Source: Lachnospiraceae bacterium (lineage in GTDB: Bacteria; Bacillota; Clostridia; Lachnospirales; Lachnospiraceae). Taken from it: 64,000 bases of DNA. The stretch is taken from the NCBI GenBank assembly GCA_016281605.1, contig JAEEJA010000016.1:1-64000 (forward strand). Direction: 5' to 3'. The notes beneath the pieces were generated by a model. It was not told the origin of the DNA, did no database searches, and was given only the letters and a program-made list of their open reading frames with translations. This document shows positions 44,291 to 51,846 of this stretch, one piece after another (position 1 is the first letter of the stretch; each line of letters opens with the position of its first letter). The translations under genes were made by a program, and so were the position numbers.

Positions 44291-44674
44291 TTAATTAGAT
44301 ATCATATCAATGTTATTATCGATAAAGTGTCTAAGTCTGACCCTTATTTCATCGGTTGAAAAGCCCATATTATTCATGGATAACACAAATTCAGATATTG
44401 CAGCATCAGCCTTCTTTTCGCGAAAGGCATTGATAATGGTTTCGTCGGATGCTACACAGTAACCGCTTGTCCTGTTATTTGTGATTATACCTTCTCGCTC
44501 TAGTTCGGACATGGCTTTTTGCATTGTATTCGGATTGACCGAAGCTTCGAGTGCTAAGTTTCTTATACTTGGAAGTTTAGCTCCGGGCTCATAAACACCG
44601 GACAAAATCTGTGTTTTAATAGTATCCATAAGCTGTAAATATATGGGTTTGTTCGAATCAAGTTTCCATGACAT
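44291..44674 (-). CDS. GntR-family (YtrA-type) transcriptional repressor
   Basis: A 127-residue protein with a GntR winged helix (YLQLMDTIKTQILSGVYEPG, then GAKLPSIRNLALEASVNPNT) and a short helical C-terminal dimerisation tail, as in YtrA. These regulators commonly repress the ABC operon they start, responding to cell-wall stress. It is the first gene of the minus-strand unit with AAGGAGG before the ATG. Confidence 0.93.
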   Translation of the reverse strand: MSWKLDSNKPIYLQLMDTIKTQILSGVYEPGAKLPSIRNLALEASVNPNTMQKAMSELEREGIITNNRTSGYCVASDETIINAFREKKADAAISEFVLSMNNMGFSTDEIRVRLRHFIDNNIDMISN

Positions 44675-44726
44675 ATATTTCCTCCTTATTATAATGTAAT
44701 GTGTGAAAAATCAACAGTTAAAATTG

Positions 44727-44746
44727 AATCACTGTATTAAGTGATT
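44727..44746. promoter_or_regulatory. inverted repeat upstream of the GntR operon
   Basis: AATCAC (44727-44732) and GTGATT (44741-44746) with an 8-bp spacer, extended by ATTG and GAT outside. It is a candidate repressor operator about 50 bp before the GntR start. Confidence 0.5.
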
Positions 44747-44986
44747 GATACAATAATACAATAAGACAAAATACAAGTCAATAATTTTTAATATTTTTTT
44801 AATTTTTGTTCATAATATACAAAATACACCTTGAAATTTAGTCAATATTGTGTATAATATTAACAAAGTGCGTATTTTATCTATAATTATTTGGGTAAAA
44901 ACGTATAAAAATCATGGTGCAAAATTGTGAATTTTTTGTTAAAATCATTTATATTCAAATTTTATGCCATATAGGAGGATTAAGAA
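44747..44986 (+). promoter_or_regulatory. AT-rich region with promoter of the sugar operon
   Basis: TTGAAA (44831-44836), a 16-bp spacer and TATAAT (44853-44858) form a good promoter with a leader of about 125 nt to the surface-protein gene. The rest of the region is AT-rich and I see no hairpin that would be a riboswitch. Confidence 0.7.
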
Positions 44987-45904
44987 ATGAGACAGAGTTT
45001 CAAAAAAATTATTGCATCAGCATTAGCATGCACGCTTGCATTTGCAACAGCAGCAGTAGTTGTCCCTCAGGATGCATCAGCTTATGATGTTATGAAGGGC
45101 GCTAAGAGAAAGGTTGACAAGAAGGTTAATCTGGATACTCCTGAGTATCACGCATATCTCAACTTCCAGTGTGTACCGGCATATTCATTCAGAAATGCCT
45201 GGTTTGCTTCATACGGTGATCTTGATAAGACAAATCGTGCAGAGGATGGAAGTTCGTATGGTGCAAATGTTCTTGGATGGGCTAAAGATGAGGTTAATAA
45301 GCTCGCTGTTCTTCCGGGTACATTTACAGATTGTGTTATCGACGGTAACGGAACATATACTTTAAAGGTTGAAGGACTTGAGGGATGCTTAAATGACGGT
45401 AATACTACAGAGCCAAATGAGTCATTCCAGATGCTTTATGTATCTACAGATTTACCTGGAGATGCTAAGGACAAGATTCAGATTACTAACATCGTTACAA
45501 AGATCGATGGTGTCGAAAAAGCAAGAGAGGATGAGGCTTTCATCGATCCGGAACCAATTGAGTATGTTAACTGTTTAGTGTTTGACATTATCAATCAGTA
45601 CAACAACGAGCTTGGAGATCATAATGCTTCTATGATGCTTCCACAGGACAGCATTGAAATCACATTTGATGTTTCAGGTTTCAACAAGGATTCAGAGCAG
45701 ACTGCTACATCTGAAGAAGTTACTTCTTCATCATCAGCTTCATCAGGAACTGATACTTCAGCAGGAACCACAACAACCACAACAACCACTACAGAGAGTG
45801 AGACTTCTAACTCTAATACACCTATCATAATCTTTGGTGTTATCGCAGGCGTAGTAGTAGTTGTTGTTGTAATAGTTATCATTGTTTCAAGAAAGAAAGA
45901 GTGA
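44987..45904 (+). CDS. surface protein with signal peptide and C-terminal membrane anchor
   Basis: A 305-residue protein not assigned to a family. It has a signal peptide (MRQSFKKIIASALACTLAFA, cleavage near DASAYD), a mature domain of about 195 residues rich in acidic and aromatic residues, a Ser/Thr linker with a run of nine Thr near residue 260, and a C-terminal membrane helix (IIFGVIAGVVVVVVVIVIIV) ended by SRKKE. This topology places it outside the cell. As the first gene before sugar permeases, it may capture or bind glycan; this is inference. ATG has GGAGG upstream. Confidence 0.82.
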   Translation: MRQSFKKIIASALACTLAFATAAVVVPQDASAYDVMKGAKRKVDKKVNLDTPEYHAYLNFQCVPAYSFRNAWFASYGDLDKTNRAEDGSSYGANVLGWAKDEVNKLAVLPGTFTDCVIDGNGTYTLKVEGLEGCLNDGNTTEPNESFQMLYVSTDLPGDAKDKIQITNIVTKIDGVEKAREDEAFIDPEPIEYVNCLVFDIINQYNNELGDHNASMMLPQDSIEITFDVSGFNKDSEQTATSEEVTSSSSASSGTDTSAGTTTTTTTTTESETSNSNTPIIIFGVIAGVVVVVVVIVIIVSRKKE

Positions 45905-45962
45905 TAAAAAATAATTCTATACCTTATAATTTAGGGATAGGGAAAATCTAAAGGAGGTAGTT

Positions 45963-47435
45963 ATGGCCAAAGTATCAAAGGTCGAGCGTGGTGTCGGCGA
46001 TTATGTCTATTGGATCATCCGTCTTATGGCAGTTGTTGCAGCAGTATTCGCATTCTTGCCGGCAATCAATCCTATCAGAATTAATGATAAGATTGATGAG
46101 AATATCGCTCTTTTCACTTCTGCGTTTTCTTATGATAGTCTTGTGTCTAAAGCCGGACTTCTTTTAAGACGTGGAACAGTATCAAACATTTCATTTGTTG
46201 TAGCATATATTGCTTCAATAATTATGATGATAGGTATTGTAATACTTGTTATCTCTATTTGCTTCTCTCTTGGTAATGTTCTTATGAAGAGATTTGGAGC
46301 ATCTGTAGCACTTATAGGGTCAGGTATAGGTATTGTCGGAGCTATGGTTTCATTTATTGCAAACCATCTTGTAAAGCTTCAGAAGTTTGAGCATCCGGAG
46401 GTTGACTTAAATGCGACTATGCCTATGGGTCTGATTCTTATAACTATTGCATTTGCTGTTATTTTTATTACAGCTATCGCACTTAGATTCATACTCCCTA
46501 GTGGAGCTGATGAGGATGAGATGTACATGGAACCAAAGTACAAGCTCTTCCTTATGTTCCTTCCTTTCGGAGCTCTTGCATTCCTCTTCTGTTACCTTCC
46601 ACTTTGGGGCTGGAGATATGCATTCTTCGATTATCAGGCAGGTGGAACACTTTCTATGGATAACTTTGTTGGTGGAAAGTGGTTTACATACCTCTTCCAG
46701 AACGCAGCTACAAGATCAGACGTGTTCCGTGTTATGAGAAACACACTTATCATGAGTTTCTTAGGAATTTTGACTAGCTGGCTTCCTATGGTATTCGCTA
46801 TATTCCTTACAGAAGCTAAGAGTGAAGGATTCAGAAGATTTGTTCAGATTTTCACAACAATCCCGAACTTCATTTCATGGGTACTTGTGTACGCTCTTGC
46901 ATTATCAATCTTCGATACAACAGGTTTTATCAACCAGTTGAGAGTTATGATTGGATCACTTGATAACATTGACAATGCGCCTAACTACCTCATGAGTTCC
47001 AGTGGTATCTGGTTCAAGATGTGGGCGTGGGGCACTTGGAAAGGTATTGGTTGGTCGGCCATTATCTATATCGCCGGTATATCCGGTATAGACCAGCAGC
47101 TGTACGAGGCGGCTACCGTAGACGGTGCGGGACGTTTCCAGAAGATGTGGCATATCACAGTTCCGGGACTTTTACCTACCTTCTTCGTTCTCTTGCTTAT
47201 GTCGGTTGCAGCTATTCTTAGTAACGGACTTGATCAGTACCTCGTATTCCAGAATGCGGTTAACGCTAAGACAATCAAGGTTCTTGACCTTTACGTTTAC
47301 GAACTCGGTCTTGGTGGTGGTGGTTCCATACCGTTATCAACCGTTGTAGGTATGTTTAAGTCTATCATAAGTGTAATCTTGCTCTTTGGTGCCAATGCAT
47401 TGTCTAAGGCGCTTCGTGGCGAGAGTATCATATAG
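45963..47435 (+). CDS. ABC sugar permease (LplB-like) with N-terminal extension
   Basis: CUT1-type permease of 490 residues, compared with about 300 in the family. The C-terminal 290 residues are the standard BPD transport domain with the EAA loop EAATVDGAGRFQKMWHITVP. The first 190 residues add about four membrane helices, a low-complexity segment and an acidic loop (SGADEDEMYMEPK). The gene has AAAGGAGG before the ATG and is followed by the partner permease after 13 bp. Confidence 0.93.
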   Translation: MAKVSKVERGVGDYVYWIIRLMAVVAAVFAFLPAINPIRINDKIDENIALFTSAFSYDSLVSKAGLLLRRGTVSNISFVVAYIASIIMMIGIVILVISICFSLGNVLMKRFGASVALIGSGIGIVGAMVSFIANHLVKLQKFEHPEVDLNATMPMGLILITIAFAVIFITAIALRFILPSGADEDEMYMEPKYKLFLMFLPFGALAFLFCYLPLWGWRYAFFDYQAGGTLSMDNFVGGKWFTYLFQNAATRSDVFRVMRNTLIMSFLGILTSWLPMVFAIFLTEAKSEGFRRFVQIFTTIPNFISWVLVYALALSIFDTTGFINQLRVMIGSLDNIDNAPNYLMSSSGIWFKMWAWGTWKGIGWSAIIYIAGISGIDQQLYEAATVDGAGRFQKMWHITVPGLLPTFFVLLLMSVAAILSNGLDQYLVFQNAVNAKTIKVLDLYVYELGLGGGGSIPLSTVVGMFKSIISVILLFGANALSKALRGESII

Positions 47436-47448
47436 GAGGTGAGTATTC

Positions 47449-48420
47449 ATGGCTAAAACAGCACAGGAAAAATTAGATGCTAAAAGAGAAAAAGCTTATT
47501 ATAAGAAGCATAAGCACATGTATAGAATAAAGCCATCGGATATAGTTTTTAATATCATCAACTATACGATATTCACTTTATTTACTATTACATGTATCTA
47601 TCCTTTCTGGTATCTCTTCATCAATACTATTTCAGATAATGAGATGGTTGGACGTGGTGAAATCAACTTCATACCAAAGGGACTTACAATTCAGAACTAC
47701 TTAAATCTTAGAAACGTTTCAGATCTCGGAAGTGCATTCCTTGTATCTGTTTCCAGAACTATCCTTGGTACAGCGCTCATGGTTCTTGCATCAGCGTTCG
47801 TTGGATATCTTGTAACAAAACAGGAGATGTGGCACAGATCACTTTGCTACAGATTCCTCGTTATAACAATGTACTTCAATGCGGGTCTTATTCCTGGATA
47901 CATGAACATGGTTATGTTAGGTCTTACTAATAACTATCTTGTTTATATCATTCCTGGTATTGTTGCTCCGTATAACATCATACTTGTTAAGACGTACATA
48001 GAGTCGATTCCTGCAGAACTGGAAGAAAGTGCCTTCATCGATGGTGCTTCCTACATGGTAGTTTTCAGGCACATCATATGGCCTCTTTCAAAGCCAATCC
48101 TTGCTACTATAGCAATCTTCGGTGCGGTAGGTCATTGGAACTCCTTCCAGGATTCTCTTATTTACATGGCTAACAGCCCTAAACTTTATACATTGCAGCA
48201 CAGACTGTATGTATATTTGAATCAGTCTTCAAACTTAGCAGCTCTGGCAAGTTCGGCGCAGTCTGCAGAAGCCTTGAAGAATGCTGCGGCCCAGCAGCTT
48301 AACAGTAAGGTTATTAAGTACACCATCTCCATGGTATCCGTGCTTCCTATCCTCTGTGTATATCCTTTCATGATGAGATATTTCGAAAAGGGTATTATGC
48401 TCGGAGCTGTCAAGGGTTAA
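47449..48420 (+). CDS. ABC sugar permease (YtcP/LplC-like)
   Basis: A 323-residue CUT1 permease with six membrane helices, a cytosolic basic N-terminus (KREKAYYKKHKHMYR) and the EAA-type loop ESAFIDGASYMVVFRHIIWP. It pairs with the preceding gene to form the channel for an oligosaccharide or glycan-derived sugar. No ATPase is encoded in the cluster; a shared MsmK-type ATPase elsewhere is the usual solution, by analogy. Confidence 0.93.
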   Translation: MAKTAQEKLDAKREKAYYKKHKHMYRIKPSDIVFNIINYTIFTLFTITCIYPFWYLFINTISDNEMVGRGEINFIPKGLTIQNYLNLRNVSDLGSAFLVSVSRTILGTALMVLASAFVGYLVTKQEMWHRSLCYRFLVITMYFNAGLIPGYMNMVMLGLTNNYLVYIIPGIVAPYNIILVKTYIESIPAELEESAFIDGASYMVVFRHIIWPLSKPILATIAIFGAVGHWNSFQDSLIYMANSPKLYTLQHRLYVYLNQSSNLAALASSAQSAEALKNAAAQQLNSKVIKYTISMVSVLPILCVYPFMMRYFEKGIMLGAVKG

Positions 48421-48429
48421 TGTTTTATT

Positions 48430-49167
48430 ATGAAAGAATTTTTTAGTACAGACGGTAAATTGTATAAGTTCATGACAAGGCTTACGGATATGCTGAAGCT
48501 TAATCTCATGCTTATGATTTTTATGGTACCGTTTATGATTACTTACGTCATCGCTTTTCCGTGGTTTGTGACTTTAGCTGCCATGCTTCTGCTTATTCCG
48601 ATGGGAGCTTCGCTTACAGCAGGTTATACGATTACGTTAAAGATGGTGAGTGATGAGGAAGGCTATATAGTCGGCCCGTTTTTGAAGGAATTTAAAGCTA
48701 ACTTTAAGAAAGGATGTGTGCTGGGAGTTTTGCTCCTGGCAACATCCTATGCTATGTGGATAGATTTTCAGTTATATCAAAAGGCAAAGTCCGGAAACAC
48801 TGTATTTTTAGTTGTTTTTATTATAGGAGTGGTCTTAATAGTGACACATTTCCTTTATGCATTTCCACTGCTTGCCAGATATGAGAATACTGTTTATAAT
48901 ACACTTCATAATTCACATTCGATAGCTGTAAGATTCTTTCCAAGAACTTTTTTTACTTGTCTTCTGGTGGCTCTTGAAGTTGTATTTTTTATATTTAACA
49001 ACGTAACTCTGTTTTTGGGGATTCTTATAGGTTTGGCGAGTATACTGCTTACCATAAGTGCCAATATAAGACCGATATTTGCAAAGATAGAGGATGAAAC
49101 GGCTCCGGATGACGAGTCCGATGAGAATATTGTCGAGTCGGAAGCTCTTAATGATTCAAACGATTAA
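48430..49167 (+). CDS. DUF624 (YesL-like) membrane protein
   Basis: A 245-residue protein with five or six membrane helices, matching the DUF624 pattern (N-terminal region with LTDMLKLNLMLMIFMVPFM, GASLTAGYTITLKM and a final acidic tail ENIVESEALNDSND). YesL-like proteins are nearly always encoded in sugar ABC clusters in Firmicutes, with an unclear role. It follows the second permease after 10 bp. Confidence 0.9.
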   Translation: MKEFFSTDGKLYKFMTRLTDMLKLNLMLMIFMVPFMITYVIAFPWFVTLAAMLLLIPMGASLTAGYTITLKMVSDEEGYIVGPFLKEFKANFKKGCVLGVLLLATSYAMWIDFQLYQKAKSGNTVFLVVFIIGVVLIVTHFLYAFPLLARYENTVYNTLHNSHSIAVRFFPRTFFTCLLVALEVVFFIFNNVTLFLGILIGLASILLTISANIRPIFAKIEDETAPDDESDENIVESEALNDSND

Positions 49168-49206
49168 TCATTTGTTTTAATTACGTTAATATATAAGAGC
49201 GCTTAA

Positions 49207-49229
49207 GTAAGGAAAAAACTGATCCTTAC
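49207..49229 (+). other. hairpin before the binding-protein gene
   Basis: GTAAGGA and TCCTTAC form a 7-bp stem with a 9-base loop, followed by an AT-alternating tract. It may stabilise or separate the transcript of the solute-binding gene; there is no T-run. Confidence 0.45.
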
Positions 49230-49284
49230 ATTGTAATATATATATATATATGAATGATATTGATTGAAGGAGGAAATAATTCAT

Positions 49285-50991
49285 ATGAGAAGCTTTTTTG
49301 GTAAAAAGGTAATGTCTCTATTACTTGCTACAGGCGTAACCGTAACCTCTATGGTTGGGCTCACAGCTTGTGGCGGATCAAGCTCATCAGAGCCTGTTAC
49401 ACTTACAGTTTACAGCCAGCTTGCTAACTACAACGGTGAGCAGATTGGTTGGTCAGCAGACATTCTTAAAGAGAAGTTTAATGTTAAGATTAACATAGTT
49501 CCTGAGTCAGACGGTACATTCCAGACACGTATGGAGTCCGGTGATTTAGGTGATATCGTGGTATTTGGTAATCCTGATTATTATAAGCAGGCGCTTCAGA
49601 AGGGACTCCTTTATGATTGGGAGAAGGATGATGTTCTTCATACATATGGTCCTTATATCGAGGAGCACATGAAGGATTGTCTTAATTGGAATAAAGAAGT
49701 TACAAAGCAGATAACAGATGGTAAGGAAGAAAAGATTTACGGTCTTGGAAACTCGGTTGCTACATCAAGTAAGGACCATCAGGCATTCTTCTATACCTGG
49801 GATACTCGTTGGGATTACTATAAGGAATTAGGTTATCCTACAGTTAAAAATATGGATGACATGTTCACACTTCTCAAGAACATGCAGGATAAACATCCTA
49901 AGGATGAGTCAGGAAACAAGACATATGCTGTTTCACTTTGGCCTGACTGGGATGGTGACATGGTTATGTACGTTAAGTCAACAGCTACAGCATACTATGG
50001 TTACGATGAGTTAGGTATCGGTGTTTATGACCCATCAACAGGTGATTATCATGATTGTTTAAGAAAAGATGGTGTATACTTAGAGATGCTTAAGTGGTAC
50101 AACAAGCTTTATCAGAACGGTCTCGTAGATCCTGACTCCATGACACAGACATATGATAACATGGCTGAAAAGGCTAGAGTTGGTGGTATTCTCTTCTCAA
50201 TCTTCAACTACTCAGGTTCACTTCAGTTCAACACTGATGCACATCTTTCAGAGGATAAGATGATGTATTCACTTAGACCTGAAGAGGCTTCACCTATCGT
50301 TTACGGTCTTGGAACTACAGGTAGTGACTGGTATTGGGCAATTGGATCTCAGTCAAAGTATCCTGATCTTGCTATGGAAGTAATTAACTTCCTTGCTACA
50401 CCTGAAGGAACACTCATGATGCAGTACGGTCCTAAGGGTGAGTGCTGGGATTACGATGAAGAGAAGAATACATACTTTACAGAGCATGGTAAGAAGTGTC
50501 AGAACGATAAGAAGACAGCTATGGGTAACGGACATGAAGGAACATATCACGATGGAGAACTTCAGATTAACAATACTATCTGGGCTCTTGATTCTACAAA
50601 CCCTGAGTCAAATGGTGAGAACTATAATAAGGATTCTTGGAAGTCAAACATCACAGAAGCTGATTATAAGATCCAGCAGGATTGGAGAGATAAGACAGGA
50701 TGTGATACACTTAATCAGTATTTCGAAGGTGGAAAGTTCCTTGTAATGCCTGAAATCAAGTATGTACAGTCATCACAGAGCGATGAGCTTAAGACAACAT
50801 GGAAGCAGGTTACAGCTGCAATCAGAGAAGGTTCTTGGAAGGCTATGTACTCTAAGACTGATGCTGAGTATGATAAGCATGTAGCAACCATGATTAAGGA
50901 TGCTGATTCATATGGATATGATAAGTGTCTCGAGTGGTCACAGGGAGAAGCTGATGCAAAGACTGCATTAATTCAGGCTCTTGAAAATTAA
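49285..50991 (+). CDS. extracellular sugar-binding lipoprotein (LplA-like)
   Basis: A 568-residue family 1 solute-binding protein anchored as a lipoprotein: signal peptide MRSFFGKKVMSLLLATG with lipobox LTAC followed by GGSSSSE. The mature domain is long and Trp/Tyr-rich, typical for oligosaccharide ligands (for example WPDWDGDMVMY and DWYWAIGSQSKYP). GGAGG lies before ATG 49285; the open frame starts earlier at 49264 but without a signal peptide. It completes the transport system with the two permeases. Confidence 0.94.
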   Translation: MRSFFGKKVMSLLLATGVTVTSMVGLTACGGSSSSEPVTLTVYSQLANYNGEQIGWSADILKEKFNVKINIVPESDGTFQTRMESGDLGDIVVFGNPDYYKQALQKGLLYDWEKDDVLHTYGPYIEEHMKDCLNWNKEVTKQITDGKEEKIYGLGNSVATSSKDHQAFFYTWDTRWDYYKELGYPTVKNMDDMFTLLKNMQDKHPKDESGNKTYAVSLWPDWDGDMVMYVKSTATAYYGYDELGIGVYDPSTGDYHDCLRKDGVYLEMLKWYNKLYQNGLVDPDSMTQTYDNMAEKARVGGILFSIFNYSGSLQFNTDAHLSEDKMMYSLRPEEASPIVYGLGTTGSDWYWAIGSQSKYPDLAMEVINFLATPEGTLMMQYGPKGECWDYDEEKNTYFTEHGKKCQNDKKTAMGNGHEGTYHDGELQINNTIWALDSTNPESNGENYNKDSWKSNITEADYKIQQDWRDKTGCDTLNQYFEGGKFLVMPEIKYVQSSQSDELKTTWKQVTAAIREGSWKAMYSKTDAEYDKHVATMIKDADSYGYDKCLEWSQGEADAKTALIQALEN

Positions 50992-51022
50992 TAATAATTC
51001 TTAATCCTATATAATATTATAG

Positions 51023-51066
51023 AGCTCTTACAGGAAAATATTTTCCTGTAAGAGCTTTTTTTGCTT
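51023..51066 (+). terminator. strong terminator after the sugar operon
   Basis: AGCTCTTACAGGAAAA and TTTTCCTGTAAGAGCT form a perfect stem followed by seven Ts. Confidence 0.95.
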
Positions 51067-51264
51067 TAAAAATCCAAAGAAATATGATATAATACCTATG
51101 GTATTTCTGCGCGCTGATATAGCAGCGAATGTTTTGACTTACGTCAGTTATACCGGTTACTGTCGGGTTAAACAGAGGCTCTAGGATATTGACTCAATCA
51201 GAGAAATTCCGCTATTTAGGTGTGATTTGATCTGTAATAAGAATGGTGATTAGGAGTGATTGAA
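51065..51264 (+). promoter_or_regulatory. promoter and leader of the carD gene
   Basis: TATAAT (51088-51093) with an extended TGA and TTTAAA (51065-51070) 17 bp upstream is the likely promoter. The 170-nt leader contains short inverted repeats (for example TGACTTACGTCA) without a clear riboswitch architecture. Confidence 0.6.
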
Positions 51265-51822
51265 GTGGTAGGAGAAATTAAAATTAATTCAAAACCAAAA
51301 AGAGTAAAGCCTGAATTTGAAGTAGGGGAACTTGTTGTTTATGGAAGCAATGGAGTATGTGAAGTTCATGAGATTACCAGATTGACTGTGCCGGGGACAA
51401 ACAAGAAAGGGTCATATTATTGCCTTTTGCCTGTTGATACCAAGACTAGCCGAATCTATGCACTTGTAGGGCAGGATAAAATAACCATGCGCCGTATAAT
51501 GACGAAAAAGGAAGCATCAAAGCTTTTAGAAGAAGTATATGATATTCCTGAACTTGAAATTATTAGTGAGAAAACAAGAGAAGATCAGTATAAAACAGCT
51601 CTGAGAAGCTGTGATTGTAAGCAGTGGTTTAGCATTATTAAAACTCTTTACAATAGAAACAAGCAAAGACTGGCTAGTGGAAGAAAGATAACATCTACGG
51701 ATGAGAGGTATTTGAAAGAGGCTAAGAAAAGCTTATATACTGAGCTTTCTGTTGTTCTAAGTAAGGATAAAGAAAAAATAGAAGATTATTTTGTGGAGAA
51801 AGTGCTGGAAAAAGATGCTTAA
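51265..51822 (+). CDS. CarD/CdnL-type RNA polymerase-binding regulator
   Basis: A 185-residue protein with an N-terminal CarD_TRCF Tudor-like domain (FEVGELVVYGSNGVCEVHEI, YYCLLPVDTKTSRIYALVG) that binds RNA polymerase beta, and a helical C-terminal part that contacts the promoter. It is a global initiation regulator. GTG at 51265 has AGGAG at a good distance; a GTG nine bases upstream is possible. It sits just before a signalling protein, 24 bp away. Confidence 0.93.
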   Translation: MVGEIKINSKPKRVKPEFEVGELVVYGSNGVCEVHEITRLTVPGTNKKGSYYCLLPVDTKTSRIYALVGQDKITMRRIMTKKEASKLLEEVYDIPELEIISEKTREDQYKTALRSCDCKQWFSIIKTLYNRNKQRLASGRKITSTDERYLKEAKKSLYTELSVVLSKDKEKIEDYFVEKVLEKDA

Positions 51823-51846
51823 TTCATTACAGAAAGGGTAAGTCGG

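Noticed and set aside
44681..44695. ATTATA as -10 of the GntR promoter on the minus strand
   Set aside because: Its start point would fall inside the ribosome site, so a promoter further upstream is more likely.
45619..45882. Minus-strand Val/Thr-rich open frame
   Set aside because: It is the complement of the Ser/Thr linker and membrane helix of the surface protein.
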